The notes below the pieces were generated by a model, which saw nothing but the letters and a program-made list of their open reading frames with translations, ran no database searches and was not told the DNA's origin. A stretch of 23,788 bases of DNA, taken from Micavibrio sp. UBA2020 (GTDB taxonomy: Bacteria; Pseudomonadota; Alphaproteobacteria; Micavibrionales; UBA2020). Shown here one piece after another: positions 15,174 through 22,975 of this stretch. Both the position numbers and the translations under genes were made by a program. How positions within the stretch are numbered: the stretch's first letter is position 1; each line of letters begins with the position of its first letter. The stretch covers positions 1-23,788 of the forward strand of contig DDBY01000095.1 in NCBI GenBank assembly GCA_002334985.1, written 5' to 3'.

Positions 15174-17135
15174 ATGAAAACGGCACCGCAGGACGCACAG
15201 CAGAAGGATATACAGCTTACCCTCCCCGACGGGAAGACGCTGACCTTCACCGCGCCTGTCACGGGCGCCGAAGTCGCCGCGTCCATCGGCGCAGGCCTTG
15301 CCAAGGCCGCGCTGGCGGTCAAGCTGGACGGCGTTACCTATGACCTTGGCCGCCCGCTCAACAAAAGCGGCAAAATCGAAATTATTACCCGCAAGTCGGA
15401 CGACGCGCTTGAGCTTATCCGCCACGACGCCTCCCATGTGATGGCGGAGGCGGTGCAGGAGCTGTTCCCGGGCACGCAGGTCACCATCGGCCCTGCTATC
15501 GACAACGGTTTTTACTATGACTTCGCCCGTGCGGAGCCCTTCACAACCGAAGACTTCCCCAAAATCGAAGCCAAGATGCGCGAGATTGTGGCGCGCAACG
15601 AAAACTTCACCCGCGAAGTCTGGGCGCGCGACGAGGCGATGAAGCATTTCGAAGGCATCGGCGAGAAGTACAAGGCCGAGCTTATCCGCGACCTGCCGGA
15701 GAGCGAGGAGATTAGCATCTACCGTCAGGGCAAATGGTATGACCTCTGCCGCGGGCCGCACCTGCCTTCGACCGGCCATGTCGGCACGGCATTCAAGCTG
15801 ATGAAAGTCGCGGGCGCCTATTGGCGCGGCGATGCGAAAAACGCGCAGCTGCAGCGCATTTACGGCACGGCCTGGCGCGACCAGAAAGAGCTGGACGCCC
15901 ACCTGCACATGCTGGAAGAAGCCGAAAAGCGCGACCACCGCAAAATCGGCAAAGAAATGGATTTGTTCCACATGCAGGAAGAATCCGTCGGCAGCGTGTT
16001 CTGGCACGACAAGGGCTATACCATCTGGCGCGCACTTGAAAATTTCATCCGCGCGCGCATTCAGGGCGCAGGCTATCAGGAAGTCAAAACGCCGCAGATG
16101 TTCGACAGCACCCTGTTCAAAGCCTCCGGCCACTGGGACATGTATGGCGACAACATGTTCAAGGTGCGCGACACCCATGGCGACGGCGAAAAGATGATGG
16201 GCATCAAGCCCATGAACTGCCCCGCGCATGTGCAGATTTTCAATCAGGGTTTGAAATCCTACCGCGACCTGCCCATCCGCATGGCGGAATTCGGCTGCTG
16301 CCACCGCAACGAGCCTTCGGGCGCGATGCACGGCATCATGCGCGTGCGCCAGTTCACGCAGGACGATGCGCATATTTTCTGCCGCGAAGACCAGGTGGAA
16401 CAAGAAGCGCTTGATTATTTCAAACTGCAGCTCGGCGTTTACCGCGACCTCGGCTTTGACAAAATCTCCGTCAAGCTGGCGCTGCGCCCGGGCGCGAACG
16501 AGCGCCTTGGCAGCGATGAAGTCTGGGACCGCGCCGAAAACGCCCTGCGCGCCGCCCTCACGGGCGCTGGCCTTGCGTTCGAAGAGCTGCCGGGCGAAGG
16601 CGCCTTCTACGGGCCCAAAGTCGAGTTTCACCTGACCGACGCCATCGGCCGGACATGGCAATGCGGCACGCTGCAGCTGGACTTCAACCTGCCGGAGCGT
16701 CTGGACGCCAGCTATATCGGCGAAGACAGCCAGCGCCACCGCCCCGTGATGCTCCACCGCGCCATTCTGGGCTCGCTGGAGCGTTTTATCGGTATCCTTA
16801 TCGAACACCATGCAGGCAAGTTCCCGCTGTGGCTGGCCCCTGTGCAGGCCGTGGTGGCGACCATCACCTCGGATGCGGATGATTATGCCAAACAGGTTGT
16901 GGAGACGCTCAAAAAAGCCGGTATCCGTGCCCATCTGGACACCCGCAACGAGAAAATTAACTATAAAATCCGCGAACATAGCCTACAAAAAGCGCCGCAA
17001 ATCTGGGTTGTCGGCAAACGGGAGGCAGAGGAGCGCAAAGTCGCCATCCGCCGCCTTGGCAGTGACGCCCAAGAAGTGCTTGCACTTGACGAAGCTATTC
17101 GTAAAATCGCGGAAGACGCCCAGCCGCCCGCCTGA
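15174..17135 (+). CDS. thrS: Threonyl-tRNA synthetase
   Basis: This class II synthetase charges tRNA-Thr in the cytoplasm. The 653-residue product has the full domain set: TGS (about 10-72; LPDGKTLTF), the editing domain with HxxxH at His84 and His88 and the partner CRGPH at Cys192-His196, then the catalytic core. Zinc ligands are Cys349 (MNCPAH), His400 (DDAHIF) and His528 (MLHRAILGS). Motif 2 is [15 protein letters not shown] (373-387) and motif 3 lies in [19 protein letters not shown] (528-546). The anticodon-binding domain is C-terminal (about 553-645, [11 protein letters not shown] onward). ATG 15174 has a poor ribosome-binding site. All catalytic and editing residues seem intact. infC follows on the same strand after 109 bases containing a large stem-loop. 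Confidence 0.97.
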   Translation: MKTAPQDAQQKDIQLTLPDGKTLTFTAPVTGAEVAASIGAGLAKAALAVKLDGVTYDLGRPLNKSGKIEIITRKSDDALELIRHDASHVMAEAVQELFPGTQVTIGPAIDNGFYYDFARAEPFTTEDFPKIEAKMREIVARNENFTREVWARDEAMKHFEGIGEKYKAELIRDLPESEEISIYRQGKWYDLCRGPHLPSTGHVGTAFKLMKVAGAYWRGDAKNAQLQRIYGTAWRDQKELDAHLHMLEEAEKRDHRKIGKEMDLFHMQEESVGSVFWHDKGYTIWRALENFIRARIQGAGYQEVKTPQMFDSTLFKASGHWDMYGDNMFKVRDTHGDGEKMMGIKPMNCPAHVQIFNQGLKSYRDLPIRMAEFGCCHRNEPSGAMHGIMRVRQFTQDDAHIFCREDQVEQEALDYFKLQLGVYRDLGFDKISVKLALRPGANERLGSDEVWDRAENALRAALTGAGLAFEELPGEGAFYGPKVEFHLTDAIGRTWQCGTLQLDFNLPERLDASYIGEDSQRHRPVMLHRAILGSLERFIGILIEHHAGKFPLWLAPVQAVVATITSDADDYAKQVVETLKKAGIRAHLDTRNEKINYKIREHSLQKAPQIWVVGKREAEERKVAIRRLGSDAQEVLALDEAIRKIAEDAQPPA

Positions 17136-17147
17136 CACGATTCAGCC

Positions 17148-17189
17148 GTTAAAACCGGATGCGCGGCAAAAGCCTGCACCGGATTTAAC
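17148..17189 (+). promoter_or_regulatory. Large stem-loop between thrS and infC
   Basis: GTTAAAACCGG (17148-17158) pairs with CCGGATTTAAC (17179-17189) with a single A-A mismatch. After one bulged A the inner bases continue the helix (TGC with GCA, then GGC with GCC) around an AAAA loop. No U-run follows directly, so it is not a standard terminator. It may be an RNA processing site, an attenuator or a site for feedback control of infC. I see no separate infC promoter with correct spacing in this gap. Confidence 0.55.
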
Positions 17190-17233
17190 AGCAGACCGGC
17201 GACGAACTACTTTTTGATTTTTTGACAACTTAT

Positions 17234-17239
17234 GGAGAG
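17234..17239 (+). promoter_or_regulatory. Ribosome-binding site that fixes the AUC start of infC
   Basis: GGAGAG at 17234-17239 lies 5 bases before the ATC at 17245. It is the only good site near the infC N-terminus and supports ATC as the initiation codon. An ATG at 17232 overlaps this site but is out of frame. Confidence 0.75.
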
Positions 17240-17244
17240 ATACC

Positions 17245-17787
17245 ATCGCTACCTTTCATAAACCGACGCCGCACCAAGACGGCCCCCGCATCAACAACCA
17301 GATCCGCGCCGATAAAGTCCGCGTGATTGACGAAGACGGCGAAATGGTCGGCGTGATGACCGTGCGCGAAGCCGTCACGGCCGCCGAAGAGGCTGGTCTC
17401 GACCTCATTGAAATCTCCCCCAATGCGGAACCGCCCGTTTGCAAAATCGGCGACATCGGCAAATTCCGCTATGAGCAGCAGAAAAAAGATGCCGCCGCGC
17501 GCAAAAACCAGAAAATCGTTACGACCAAAGAATTGAAACTGCGCCCGAACATTGAAGAGCACGACATTCAGGTCAAGATGCGCTCCGCCCGCCGGTTTTT
17601 CGAAGACGGCGACAAAGTGCGCTTCACCCTGCAATTCCGCGGCCGCGAGGCGGAGCATAAAGAAATCGGCTACGCCATCATCCGCCGCATCAAGGAAGAG
17701 CTTTCCGATGTGGGCAAGGTTGAAATGGACGTCCGCGCCGAAGGCAACAGCGTTATCATGATTTTGGCGCCCGCCAAGTCCGGCTAA
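17245..17787 (+). CDS. infC: Translation initiation factor IF-3 with an AUC start codon
   Basis: IF-3 binds the 30S subunit, prevents premature 50S joining and checks start codon pairing. Read from ATC 17245 the product is 180 residues. The conserved N-terminal domain begins RINNQIRADKVRVIDEDGE (15-33) and continues through LDLIEISPNAEPPVCKIGD to a KFRYEQQKK linker (about 72-80). The C-terminal domain follows with KELKLRPNIEEHDIQVKM and the final KVEMDVRAEGNSVIMIL. The first conventional start in frame, GTG 17323, would remove the conserved N-terminal strand, so it is rejected. Rare AUU/AUC-type starts are the known basis of IF-3 autoregulation: low IF-3 permits initiation at the poor codon. 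rpmI and rplT, often next in other bacteria, are absent; a terminator follows. Confidence 0.95.
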   Translation: MATFHKPTPHQDGPRINNQIRADKVRVIDEDGEMVGVMTVREAVTAAEEAGLDLIEISPNAEPPVCKIGDIGKFRYEQQKKDAAARKNQKIVTTKELKLRPNIEEHDIQVKMRSARRFFEDGDKVRFTLQFRGREAEHKEIGYAIIRRIKEELSDVGKVEMDVRAEGNSVIMILAPAKSG

Positions 17788-17805
17788 TCGCCGCCGCACA
17801 AAACG

Positions 17806-17836
17806 AAAAAAGCCCCGCAATGCGCGGGGCTTTTTT
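17806..17836. terminator. Bidirectional intrinsic terminator between infC and the anchored thioredoxin gene
   Basis: AAAAAAGCCCCGC (17806-17818), loop AATGC, and GCGGGGCTTTTTT (17824-17836) form a 13-base perfect stem with T-runs on both strands, serving infC and the convergent minus-strand gene. Confidence 0.92.
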
Positions 17837-17850
17837 GTTGGGCGGTTTTA

Positions 17851-18315
17851 TCATCCCTTGCGGATTTTTTGGCGCACTTCATCGACCCACGCGAACAATT
17901 CGTCTTCGTCCATGCCGCCGCGCTTGAAGGCGACAACCTCGCCCTTGTGGACAATAAAGATTGTCGGCAAGGAGCGCACGCCGAATTCAACGCCCAGCTC
18001 TTTTGATTTATCAATGTCGATTTGGTACATGTGCAGTTCGGACTGCAAATTCTTTTCACGCAGCTTTTGCAAATGCGGCTGCAGCGCGCGGCAATAGCCG
18101 CACCACTTGGCGTCGAACTGCAATAAAACCGGCGCATCGGTGGAGCCCACCGCGCGCGCGACATCGTCCATGGTTTCAAGATGCGGCAGTACGGCCTCCG
18201 CCCCCGCCGTGCGCGTCTGCGGCGCAAAAACCGTCACCATCATCACCAGCGCTGCCGCCACTGACAAAATCGCGAAGCCCTTTATGGGCGATGGCTTGCC
18301 CTGTGCGGGTTTCAT
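17851..18315 (-). CDS. Membrane-anchored thioredoxin-fold protein (WCGYC)
   Basis: This 154-residue protein has a short basic N-terminus, one hydrophobic segment (GFAILSVAAALVMMVTVF, 13-30) and a thioredoxin domain. The redox site is WCGYC (71-75) in LQFDAKWCGYCRALQPHL, and SLPT supplies the cis-proline. The anchor or uncleaved signal should place the domain in the periplasm. The WCGYC form is seen in exported thioredoxin-like proteins, so a thiol reductant or oxidase role there is inferred. ATG 18315 lacks a good ribosome-binding site. GTG 18333, with AAAGGA 11 nt upstream, would add six residues and is a fair alternative. The frame is open to 18507, but that part crosses the trxA terminator and is unlikely to be coding. 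The upstream gap to trxA otherwise holds nothing I can identify. Confidence 0.82.
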   Translation of the reverse strand: MKPAQGKPSPIKGFAILSVAAALVMMVTVFAPQTRTAGAEAVLPHLETMDDVARAVGSTDAPVLLQFDAKWCGYCRALQPHLQKLREKNLQSELHMYQIDIDKSKELGVEFGVRSLPTIFIVHKGEVVAFKRGGMDEDELFAWVDEVRQKIRKG

Positions 18316-18441
18316 TTCTGTTTTATTGTCCACGCGCTGCGCTGTCCTTTGTTTCCGGTTCTTCTTTAATGATGACAGGCGTGCAGGCCAAGCGTCAAAC
18401 AAAAACGCCGCCCTCGCCGCGCGTGCAGGGGCAAGTCCATG

Positions 18442-18472
18442 AAAAAAGCCCCCTTTTCCAAGGGGGCTTTTT
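18442..18472. terminator. Intrinsic terminator after trxA
   Basis: AAAAAAGCCCCCTT (18442-18455), loop TTCC, and AAGGGGGCTTTTT (18460-18472) form a strong near-symmetrical hairpin 18 bases past the trxA stop. It separates trxA from the anchored thioredoxin gene on the same strand, which therefore probably has its own promoter. Confidence 0.9.
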
Positions 18473-18490
18473 ATCAAGACCGCGGGGCGA

Positions 18491-18811
18491 TTAAAGCGCG
18501 CCATCAACCCATTTCACAAGGTCGGATTTCGCCATGGAGCCCACCGTCTGCGCCACAACTTGCCCGTCTTTGAACAGCAAAAGTGTGGGGATAGAGCGCA
18601 CGCCGTATTTCGTCGGGGCGTTCGGGTTATCGTCGATGTTCACTTTCACGACTTTCAGCGCGCCGCCTTTTTCCGCGGCCAGCGCATCCACGCTGGGGCC
18701 GAGCGCGCGGCACGGGCCGCACCATTCCGCCCAGAAATCCACCAGTACGGGGCCGCTCGCCTTGAGGACTTCCTGTTCGAATTCTGCATCGGTTACTTGC
18801 TGTGCGCCCAT
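18491..18811 (-). CDS. trxA: Thioredoxin 1
   Basis: This is a canonical 106-residue cytoplasmic thioredoxin, a dithiol reductant for ribonucleotide reductase, methionine sulfoxide reductase and other proteins, recycled by thioredoxin reductase. VLVDFWAEWCGPCRALGP (22-39) contains the active site Trp30-Cys31-Gly-Pro-Cys34, the buried Asp25 is present, and RSIPTLLLFKDG supplies the cis-proline loop. The length and the absence of any signal peptide are standard. ATG 18811 has AAAGGA (complement of 18819-18824) 7 nt away. It lies 68 bases after a second thioredoxin gene and downstream of addBA; addB-addA-trxA is a familiar order in alphaproteobacteria. It ends at its own hairpin terminator. Confidence 0.95.
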   Translation of the reverse strand: MGAQQVTDAEFEQEVLKASGPVLVDFWAEWCGPCRALGPSVDALAAEKGGALKVVKVNIDDNPNAPTKYGVRSIPTLLLFKDGQVVAQTVGSMAKSDLVKWVDGAL

Positions 18812-18879
18812 GTCGCTATCCTTTCCTTATGTTTGTTTTATCTCGTGTTTATAGTCGCTTGGCTGTTTGCAGCCCGCTT

Positions 18880-19281
18880 TCAAAGCCTCGGCGGTTTCGG
18901 CCGGTTGAAGGGGTCTTGTGTCTGTCTGTTTTTAATATCGTCTGCATTCTGGGTTTGTAAAGACTGCTTGCACATATTTTCCAGCGTCGTATCGGGGACG
19001 GCACCCATGGCTTTGAAAACGGCTTCCCCATCTTTCATCGTCACCAGCATGGGGATGGAGCGCACACCAAAAGCGGCGGCAAGCTTCGGGTTTTCGTCCA
19101 CGTTGATTTTCACAACCTTCACATCGGCCTGATGCGCTTCGGCGAATTTTTCCAGACGCGGCGCCAGCGATTTGCACGGACCACACCAATCGGCATAAAA
19201 ATCGACAAGCACCAGCTTGTCTGATTTCAGGACTTCTTTCTCAAAATTCGCCTCGTTGACAGGGGTCACAAAACCAGACAT
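18880..19281 (-). CDS. Second thioredoxin with a polar C-terminal tail
   Basis: The 133-residue protein contains a complete thioredoxin domain (about 1-106): VLVDFYADWCGPCKSLAP (24-41) with Cys33 and Cys36, buried Asp27, and RSIPMLVTMKDG with the cis-proline. An extra cysteine lies at about residue 108 in ENMCKQ. After the domain there is a tail of about 25 residues rich in Gln, Asn, Asp and Pro (QTQNADDIKNRQTQDPFNRP), not found in trxA. No signal peptide is seen, so it should be cytoplasmic. ATG 19281 has AAAGGA (complement of 19289-19294) at 7 nt. It lies 118 bases after addA and 68 before trxA on the same strand and may be read with both. It is probably an ancient trxA paralogue; the tail's role is unknown. 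Confidence 0.88.
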   Translation of the reverse strand: MSGFVTPVNEANFEKEVLKSDKLVLVDFYADWCGPCKSLAPRLEKFAEAHQADVKVVKINVDENPKLAAAFGVRSIPMLVTMKDGEAVFKAMGAVPDTTLENMCKQSLQTQNADDIKNRQTQDPFNRPKPPRL

Positions 19282-19399
19282 GGGAATTTCCTTTCGCGCC
19301 CTTACGCGCTGTTTCTATCAGGCCGGCGCGGCATCGCTGCGCACGATTTTGCCTTTACTTGCGGCATCATCGGTATATTCGGCGTGGGTTTACCCTAAC

Positions 19400-22300
19400 T
19401 TATGGCGCATGGGGGTCAAGCAGATTATCCGAAAGCGGCATCAAATAAGGCCCGTCCGTCCACAGAAGGGCTGTGCGCACAGTCTTATCCGGATATATTT
19501 TTCGTAAAATATCGCGGTAAGCCGCCATTTGCTTGAGATAGACCGCAGGCACTTTTGATTCGTCCACAGGCGGCGGGCGGTTGGTTTTAAAATCCACCAC
19601 CAGCACCTCCGTCTCGCCGACGCAAAGCCTGTCGATTTGACCCGACAATACTTTCTGCGGCACCGAAGCCGATACCTGCCCCGCAAGCCCCACGACGGGC
19701 ACTTCGGCGCGCGCGCCCTGCGCAAAAATTTCCGCGAAATCGGGATGCGTCAAAACGGCCATAACCTCGGCGGCAAAAGCTTTGCGCTCCGCCTCCTCCA
19801 TCCCCAGCGAAGGGCGGGCGAGCCAGCGCAGCAGCGCCGTTTCACGCCGCGCCGCGGGCAGCTGCGGCAAAATCTCCAAAAGCTGGTGCACAATCACGCC
19901 GCGGCGGAAGCGCCAGCTGTCGTCGGTGCCGAGCGGGCTTTTGGCCGCAGGCTCGTCCTCGCCCGGTTTTGATGGCGCAAGCGGCACGGGCGGCACGGGC
20001 TCAGCCTGCGGCGCTGTGCGTGCCCAATCGGGCAGCGGCTGGCGCACGGCGTCGGCCGCTGCGCCTGCCTGCGCTTCCTGCGCTTTTTGCGGGGGCACGG
20101 TTTGCGCATGCGCAAGGCGGCGGGCATAAAGAATATTCCCCTCCGCATCCGCAAGCGGTGCGCCATCCATTTCAAACGGCACATTCTGCGCAGCCGCGGG
20201 GAAGCTGTCGGCCGCCAGATTATACCAGCAGCCATCCTTTGCCTTGTTGCGCCCGCGGTAGCCTGCGATATAAAGCCTGTCTTCTGCCCGCGTCAGCGCG
20301 ACGTAAAGCAGGCGGCGGTATTCTTCCATCTGTTTTTCGGCGGCGGCTTCGCGCGCGCGCTCGTACACACCAGCGTCAAATTCCTGCCGTGGTGACCACA
20401 GCGGCACGTCGATGCTGCCGGAATTGCCATCCACGTCTTCTTCCGGCCACAGCAGCCTTACGCGGCCCTTGTTGTGGTCGTGCAAAATCTTGACCGTGTC
20501 CGGCAGAAACACGATGGGCGCCTGCAGCCCTTTGGATGCATGCACGGTCATGATACGCACCTGGTCGGCCTTATGCGCATCCTGTTCGCGTTTGATTTGC
20601 GACTCGCCACGCAAGAACCAGTCGCAAAAAGCCTGCAGCGCAGGCGTATGCGACTGTTCGAAATGCAAACAGCGGCTGAGGAATTCATCCACCGCATCCT
20701 GTATGTCATAGCCGAGACGGCCAAACAGCGCCCGGCGGCCCGAAACGCTATCCCCGGGGCAGGGCGTGTTCAAAATCTCCGCAAAAAATTCGTAGGGCGT
20801 CGCATAACCGCTGCGCTCGATACGCTTTTGCAGCCAGAGCGCGATATCGGGGCGTGCATCGCGCAGGCGCTGCCACAATCCATGCGGGCGGCCATAGCAC
20901 AAATCGAAAAGCTCTTCTTCGTCCATGCCCACCAGCGGCGATTTCAAAACCGTTGCCAGTGTCAAATCATCACGCGTTTGCAGCGCAAATCCGGCAACAG
21001 CCAGAAGGTCGAGCACGCTCACCTCTTCGCTCAGCGTGATGCGGTCGATGCCGGCGACAGGCACCTGCGCTTCTTTCAGCGCGCGCATGATAAGCTCCAC
21101 CAGCGCGCCGCGCGATTGCACCAGTATCATCACATCGCCTGCACGGATGGGGCGGCCTTTGCTTTCCAGTATCTCCCCGCGCTCTATCCAGCCGCGTACC
21201 GTCCCGGCGATTTTGCGGGCAAGACGGCTTGCGGCATTATCGCCCGCTTCGATATCGACGGGCATGCGCCATGCGCCGCCGTCTTCGGCTTTTTGCGTTT
21301 GCACCAGCGGCCAGATTTCAACCAGCCCCGCATGCCCGTCGCGGAAGGGGCGGTGCAGAACTTCGCGCGCGATATCGGCCACAACGCCGCGGCGGGCGGT
21401 AATGGGCGCAAAAACGCCATCGACGACCTCCAGCACCGTGCGGGTGGAGCGGAAGGAATATTCAAGGAAAATCTCCCACCCATCCTGCACCGCGGTCACT
21501 TTACGGCCGAAATAATCCTGCATTTGCGCAAAGGCCGCGGGGTCTGCGCCCTGAAAACTGAAAATAGACTGTTTTTCATCGCCGACCACAAACAGCGTGC
21601 GCACATTGTCATCACGGCTGCCCGCGCCTGCGAAAAATTCACCTGCCAGCGCGCGCACCACGCGCCATTGCGCGGGGCTGGTATCCTGCGCCTCGTCCAC
21701 CAGAATATGGTCGATACCTTCGTCCAGTTTGAACAAAACCCAGCCGACCATGCCCGGCGCATCCAGAAGTGTGGACGTGCGGATAATCAAATCATCGAAA
21801 TCCAGCCTGTCCGTCGCCGCCTTGTGCGCGTCATAGCGGCCAATCATTTCGGCAGATACCGTCAGCAACGCCGCGTTCAGCCGCGCCAGCCTTATTGCCT
21901 TGAGCCTTTCTTCAATTCCGGCCAGACGTTCTGCTTCTTCGGTCAGAATTTCCACGGCATCGGGGCAGGCGCCAACAACACCCTTGGTCACCAAGGTCGC
22001 AAAAATTTCCCCATCGCCGTTAAAAAAGGCACGGCGGTAAACGCCGAGCAAAGCACCGCGGCGCGCCGGCTGTTCAAGCCATATCTGCAAACTCGCCGCA
22101 CGTCCCTTGTCGCGCGTGCTGCCCTCCAGCATCGCGCGCAGCACGCGGCGCAGTTTGGCTTCGTTTTCCGCAGGAATATCGCCGACACCGCGCAAAATAT
22201 CCTCTTCACGCGTTTGCGGCGTGACGCCCAGATGACGGCAAACAGCCGCGACCGTACCGGCTGCCCCGCCCGCTGCATCGCCATGCTTGCGCAAGATGGC

Positions 22301-22975
22301 TTCCAAAAGACTGCGCTTGGCCATGATTTGCGCCATCAGCCCCGACATATCTTCCTGATTAAGATACAAGGCCAGCGTCGCAAACGCCTCCGCCACCGGC
22401 GAATCCGGCGTAGCGCGCGCGGCCGCAATCATGCCGCGCTGGCAATTCAGCAGGTATTCAATCGCGCTTTGCTCGTCCATCAGCTCGAAGTGCGGGGGCA
22501 GTCCGGCTTCGACCGGAAAGCGCTTCAGCACCGACTGGCAGAACGAATGGATGGTCATGATTTTCAGCCCGCCCGGCGTATCGAGCACACGGGCGAAAAG
22601 CCTGCGCGCTTCACGCAACGTCACAGCATCGGCAGCCCCGCCGATAAGGGCGGAGAGGTCTTCGGCGAGCTTCCCCTCCTCCATCACCGCCCAGCGGGCA
22701 AGGCGTTTATAGATGCGGTTCGACATTTCTGCCGCTGCTGTCTTGGTAAAGGTCAGGCACAAAACCCGCTCCGGCCGCGTTGCGGTTTTGGCATCGCCGC
22801 CCGCGCGCGGGAGCATCAGACGCAAAACGCGGTCAATCAAAACCTTGGTCTTGCCCGTACCGGCCGATGCGCCCACCCATACGCTTTTGAGAGGGTTTGC
22901 CGCCGCGGCCTGGTCTGCGCCCGCATCTTTAGGCAGCGCGGTTTGCGCGGTTATATGGGTTTGATTGGCGCTCAT
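19400..22975 (-). CDS. addA: Double-strand break repair helicase-nuclease AddA
   Basis: AddA is the UvrD-like helicase and nuclease subunit of AddAB, which resects DNA ends and loads RecA, replacing RecBCD. The 1191-residue protein has Walker A GASAGTGKT (35-43), LTFTKTAAAEMSNRI (74-88), motif II VDEAQD (426-431), motif III VVGDEKQSIFSFQGA (463-477), YSFRST (motif IV), VRIMTVHASKGLQAPIVFL (motif V) and RRLLYVALTRAEDRLYIAG (motif VI). The C-terminal PD-(D/E)XK nuclease is recognisable as GQIDRL (Asp1115) and VVDFKTNR (Asp1128, Lys1130), with QMAAY following. A proline/alanine-rich stretch precedes the nuclease domain. ATG 22975 overlaps the addB stop as ATGA and has GGAGG (complement of 22983-22987) at 7 nt, so translation is coupled to addB. 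Confidence 0.96.
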   Translation of the reverse strand: MSANQTHITAQTALPKDAGADQAAAANPLKSVWVGASAGTGKTKVLIDRVLRLMLPRAGGDAKTATRPERVLCLTFTKTAAAEMSNRIYKRLARWAVMEEGKLAEDLSALIGGAADAVTLREARRLFARVLDTPGGLKIMTIHSFCQSVLKRFPVEAGLPPHFELMDEQSAIEYLLNCQRGMIAAARATPDSPVAEAFATLALYLNQEDMSGLMAQIMAKRSLLEAILRKHGDAAGGAAGTVAAVCRHLGVTPQTREEDILRGVGDIPAENEAKLRRVLRAMLEGSTRDKGRAASLQIWLEQPARRGALLGVYRRAFFNGDGEIFATLVTKGVVGACPDAVEILTEEAERLAGIEERLKAIRLARLNAALLTVSAEMIGRYDAHKAATDRLDFDDLIIRTSTLLDAPGMVGWVLFKLDEGIDHILVDEAQDTSPAQWRVVRALAGEFFAGAGSRDDNVRTLFVVGDEKQSIFSFQGADPAAFAQMQDYFGRKVTAVQDGWEIFLEYSFRSTRTVLEVVDGVFAPITARRGVVADIAREVLHRPFRDGHAGLVEIWPLVQTQKAEDGGAWRMPVDIEAGDNAASRLARKIAGTVRGWIERGEILESKGRPIRAGDVMILVQSRGALVELIMRALKEAQVPVAGIDRITLSEEVSVLDLLAVAGFALQTRDDLTLATVLKSPLVGMDEEELFDLCYGRPHGLWQRLRDARPDIALWLQKRIERSGYATPYEFFAEILNTPCPGDSVSGRRALFGRLGYDIQDAVDEFLSRCLHFEQSHTPALQAFCDWFLRGESQIKREQDAHKADQVRIMTVHASKGLQAPIVFLPDTVKILHDHNKGRVRLLWPEEDVDGNSGSIDVPLWSPRQEFDAGVYERAREAAAEKQMEEYRRLLYVALTRAEDRLYIAGYRGRNKAKDGCWYNLAADSFPAAAQNVPFEMDGAPLADAEGNILYARRLAHAQTVPPQKAQEAQAGAAADAVRQPLPDWARTAPQAEPVPPVPLAPSKPGEDEPAAKSPLGTDDSWRFRRGVIVHQLLEILPQLPAARRETALLRWLARPSLGMEEAERKAFAAEVMAVLTHPDFAEIFAQGARAEVPVVGLAGQVSASVPQKVLSGQIDRLCVGETEVLVVDFKTNRPPPVDESKVPAVYLKQMAAYRDILRKIYPDKTVRTALLWTDGPYLMPLSDNLLDPHAP

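Noticed and set aside
15147..16979. 610-codon minus-strand open frame opposite thrS
   Set aside because: Same in-register antisense effect; thrS on the plus strand has every expected motif.
17232..17261. Nine-codon frame from ATG 17232 overlapping the infC start, as a leader peptide
   Set aside because: It has no ribosome-binding site of its own, and its ATG overlaps the site used by infC.
18316..18507. N-terminal extension of the anchored thioredoxin-fold protein up to 18507
   Set aside because: It runs through the strong trxA terminator hairpin and into the trxA coding end. The hydrophobic anchor just after 18315 (or 18333) marks the natural N-terminus.
18861..18874. Short hairpin GGCTG-TTTG-CAGCC after the second thioredoxin gene, as a terminator
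   Set aside because: The stem is only five base pairs with no T-run on the transcribed strand, so trxA is probably partly read with the upstream gene.
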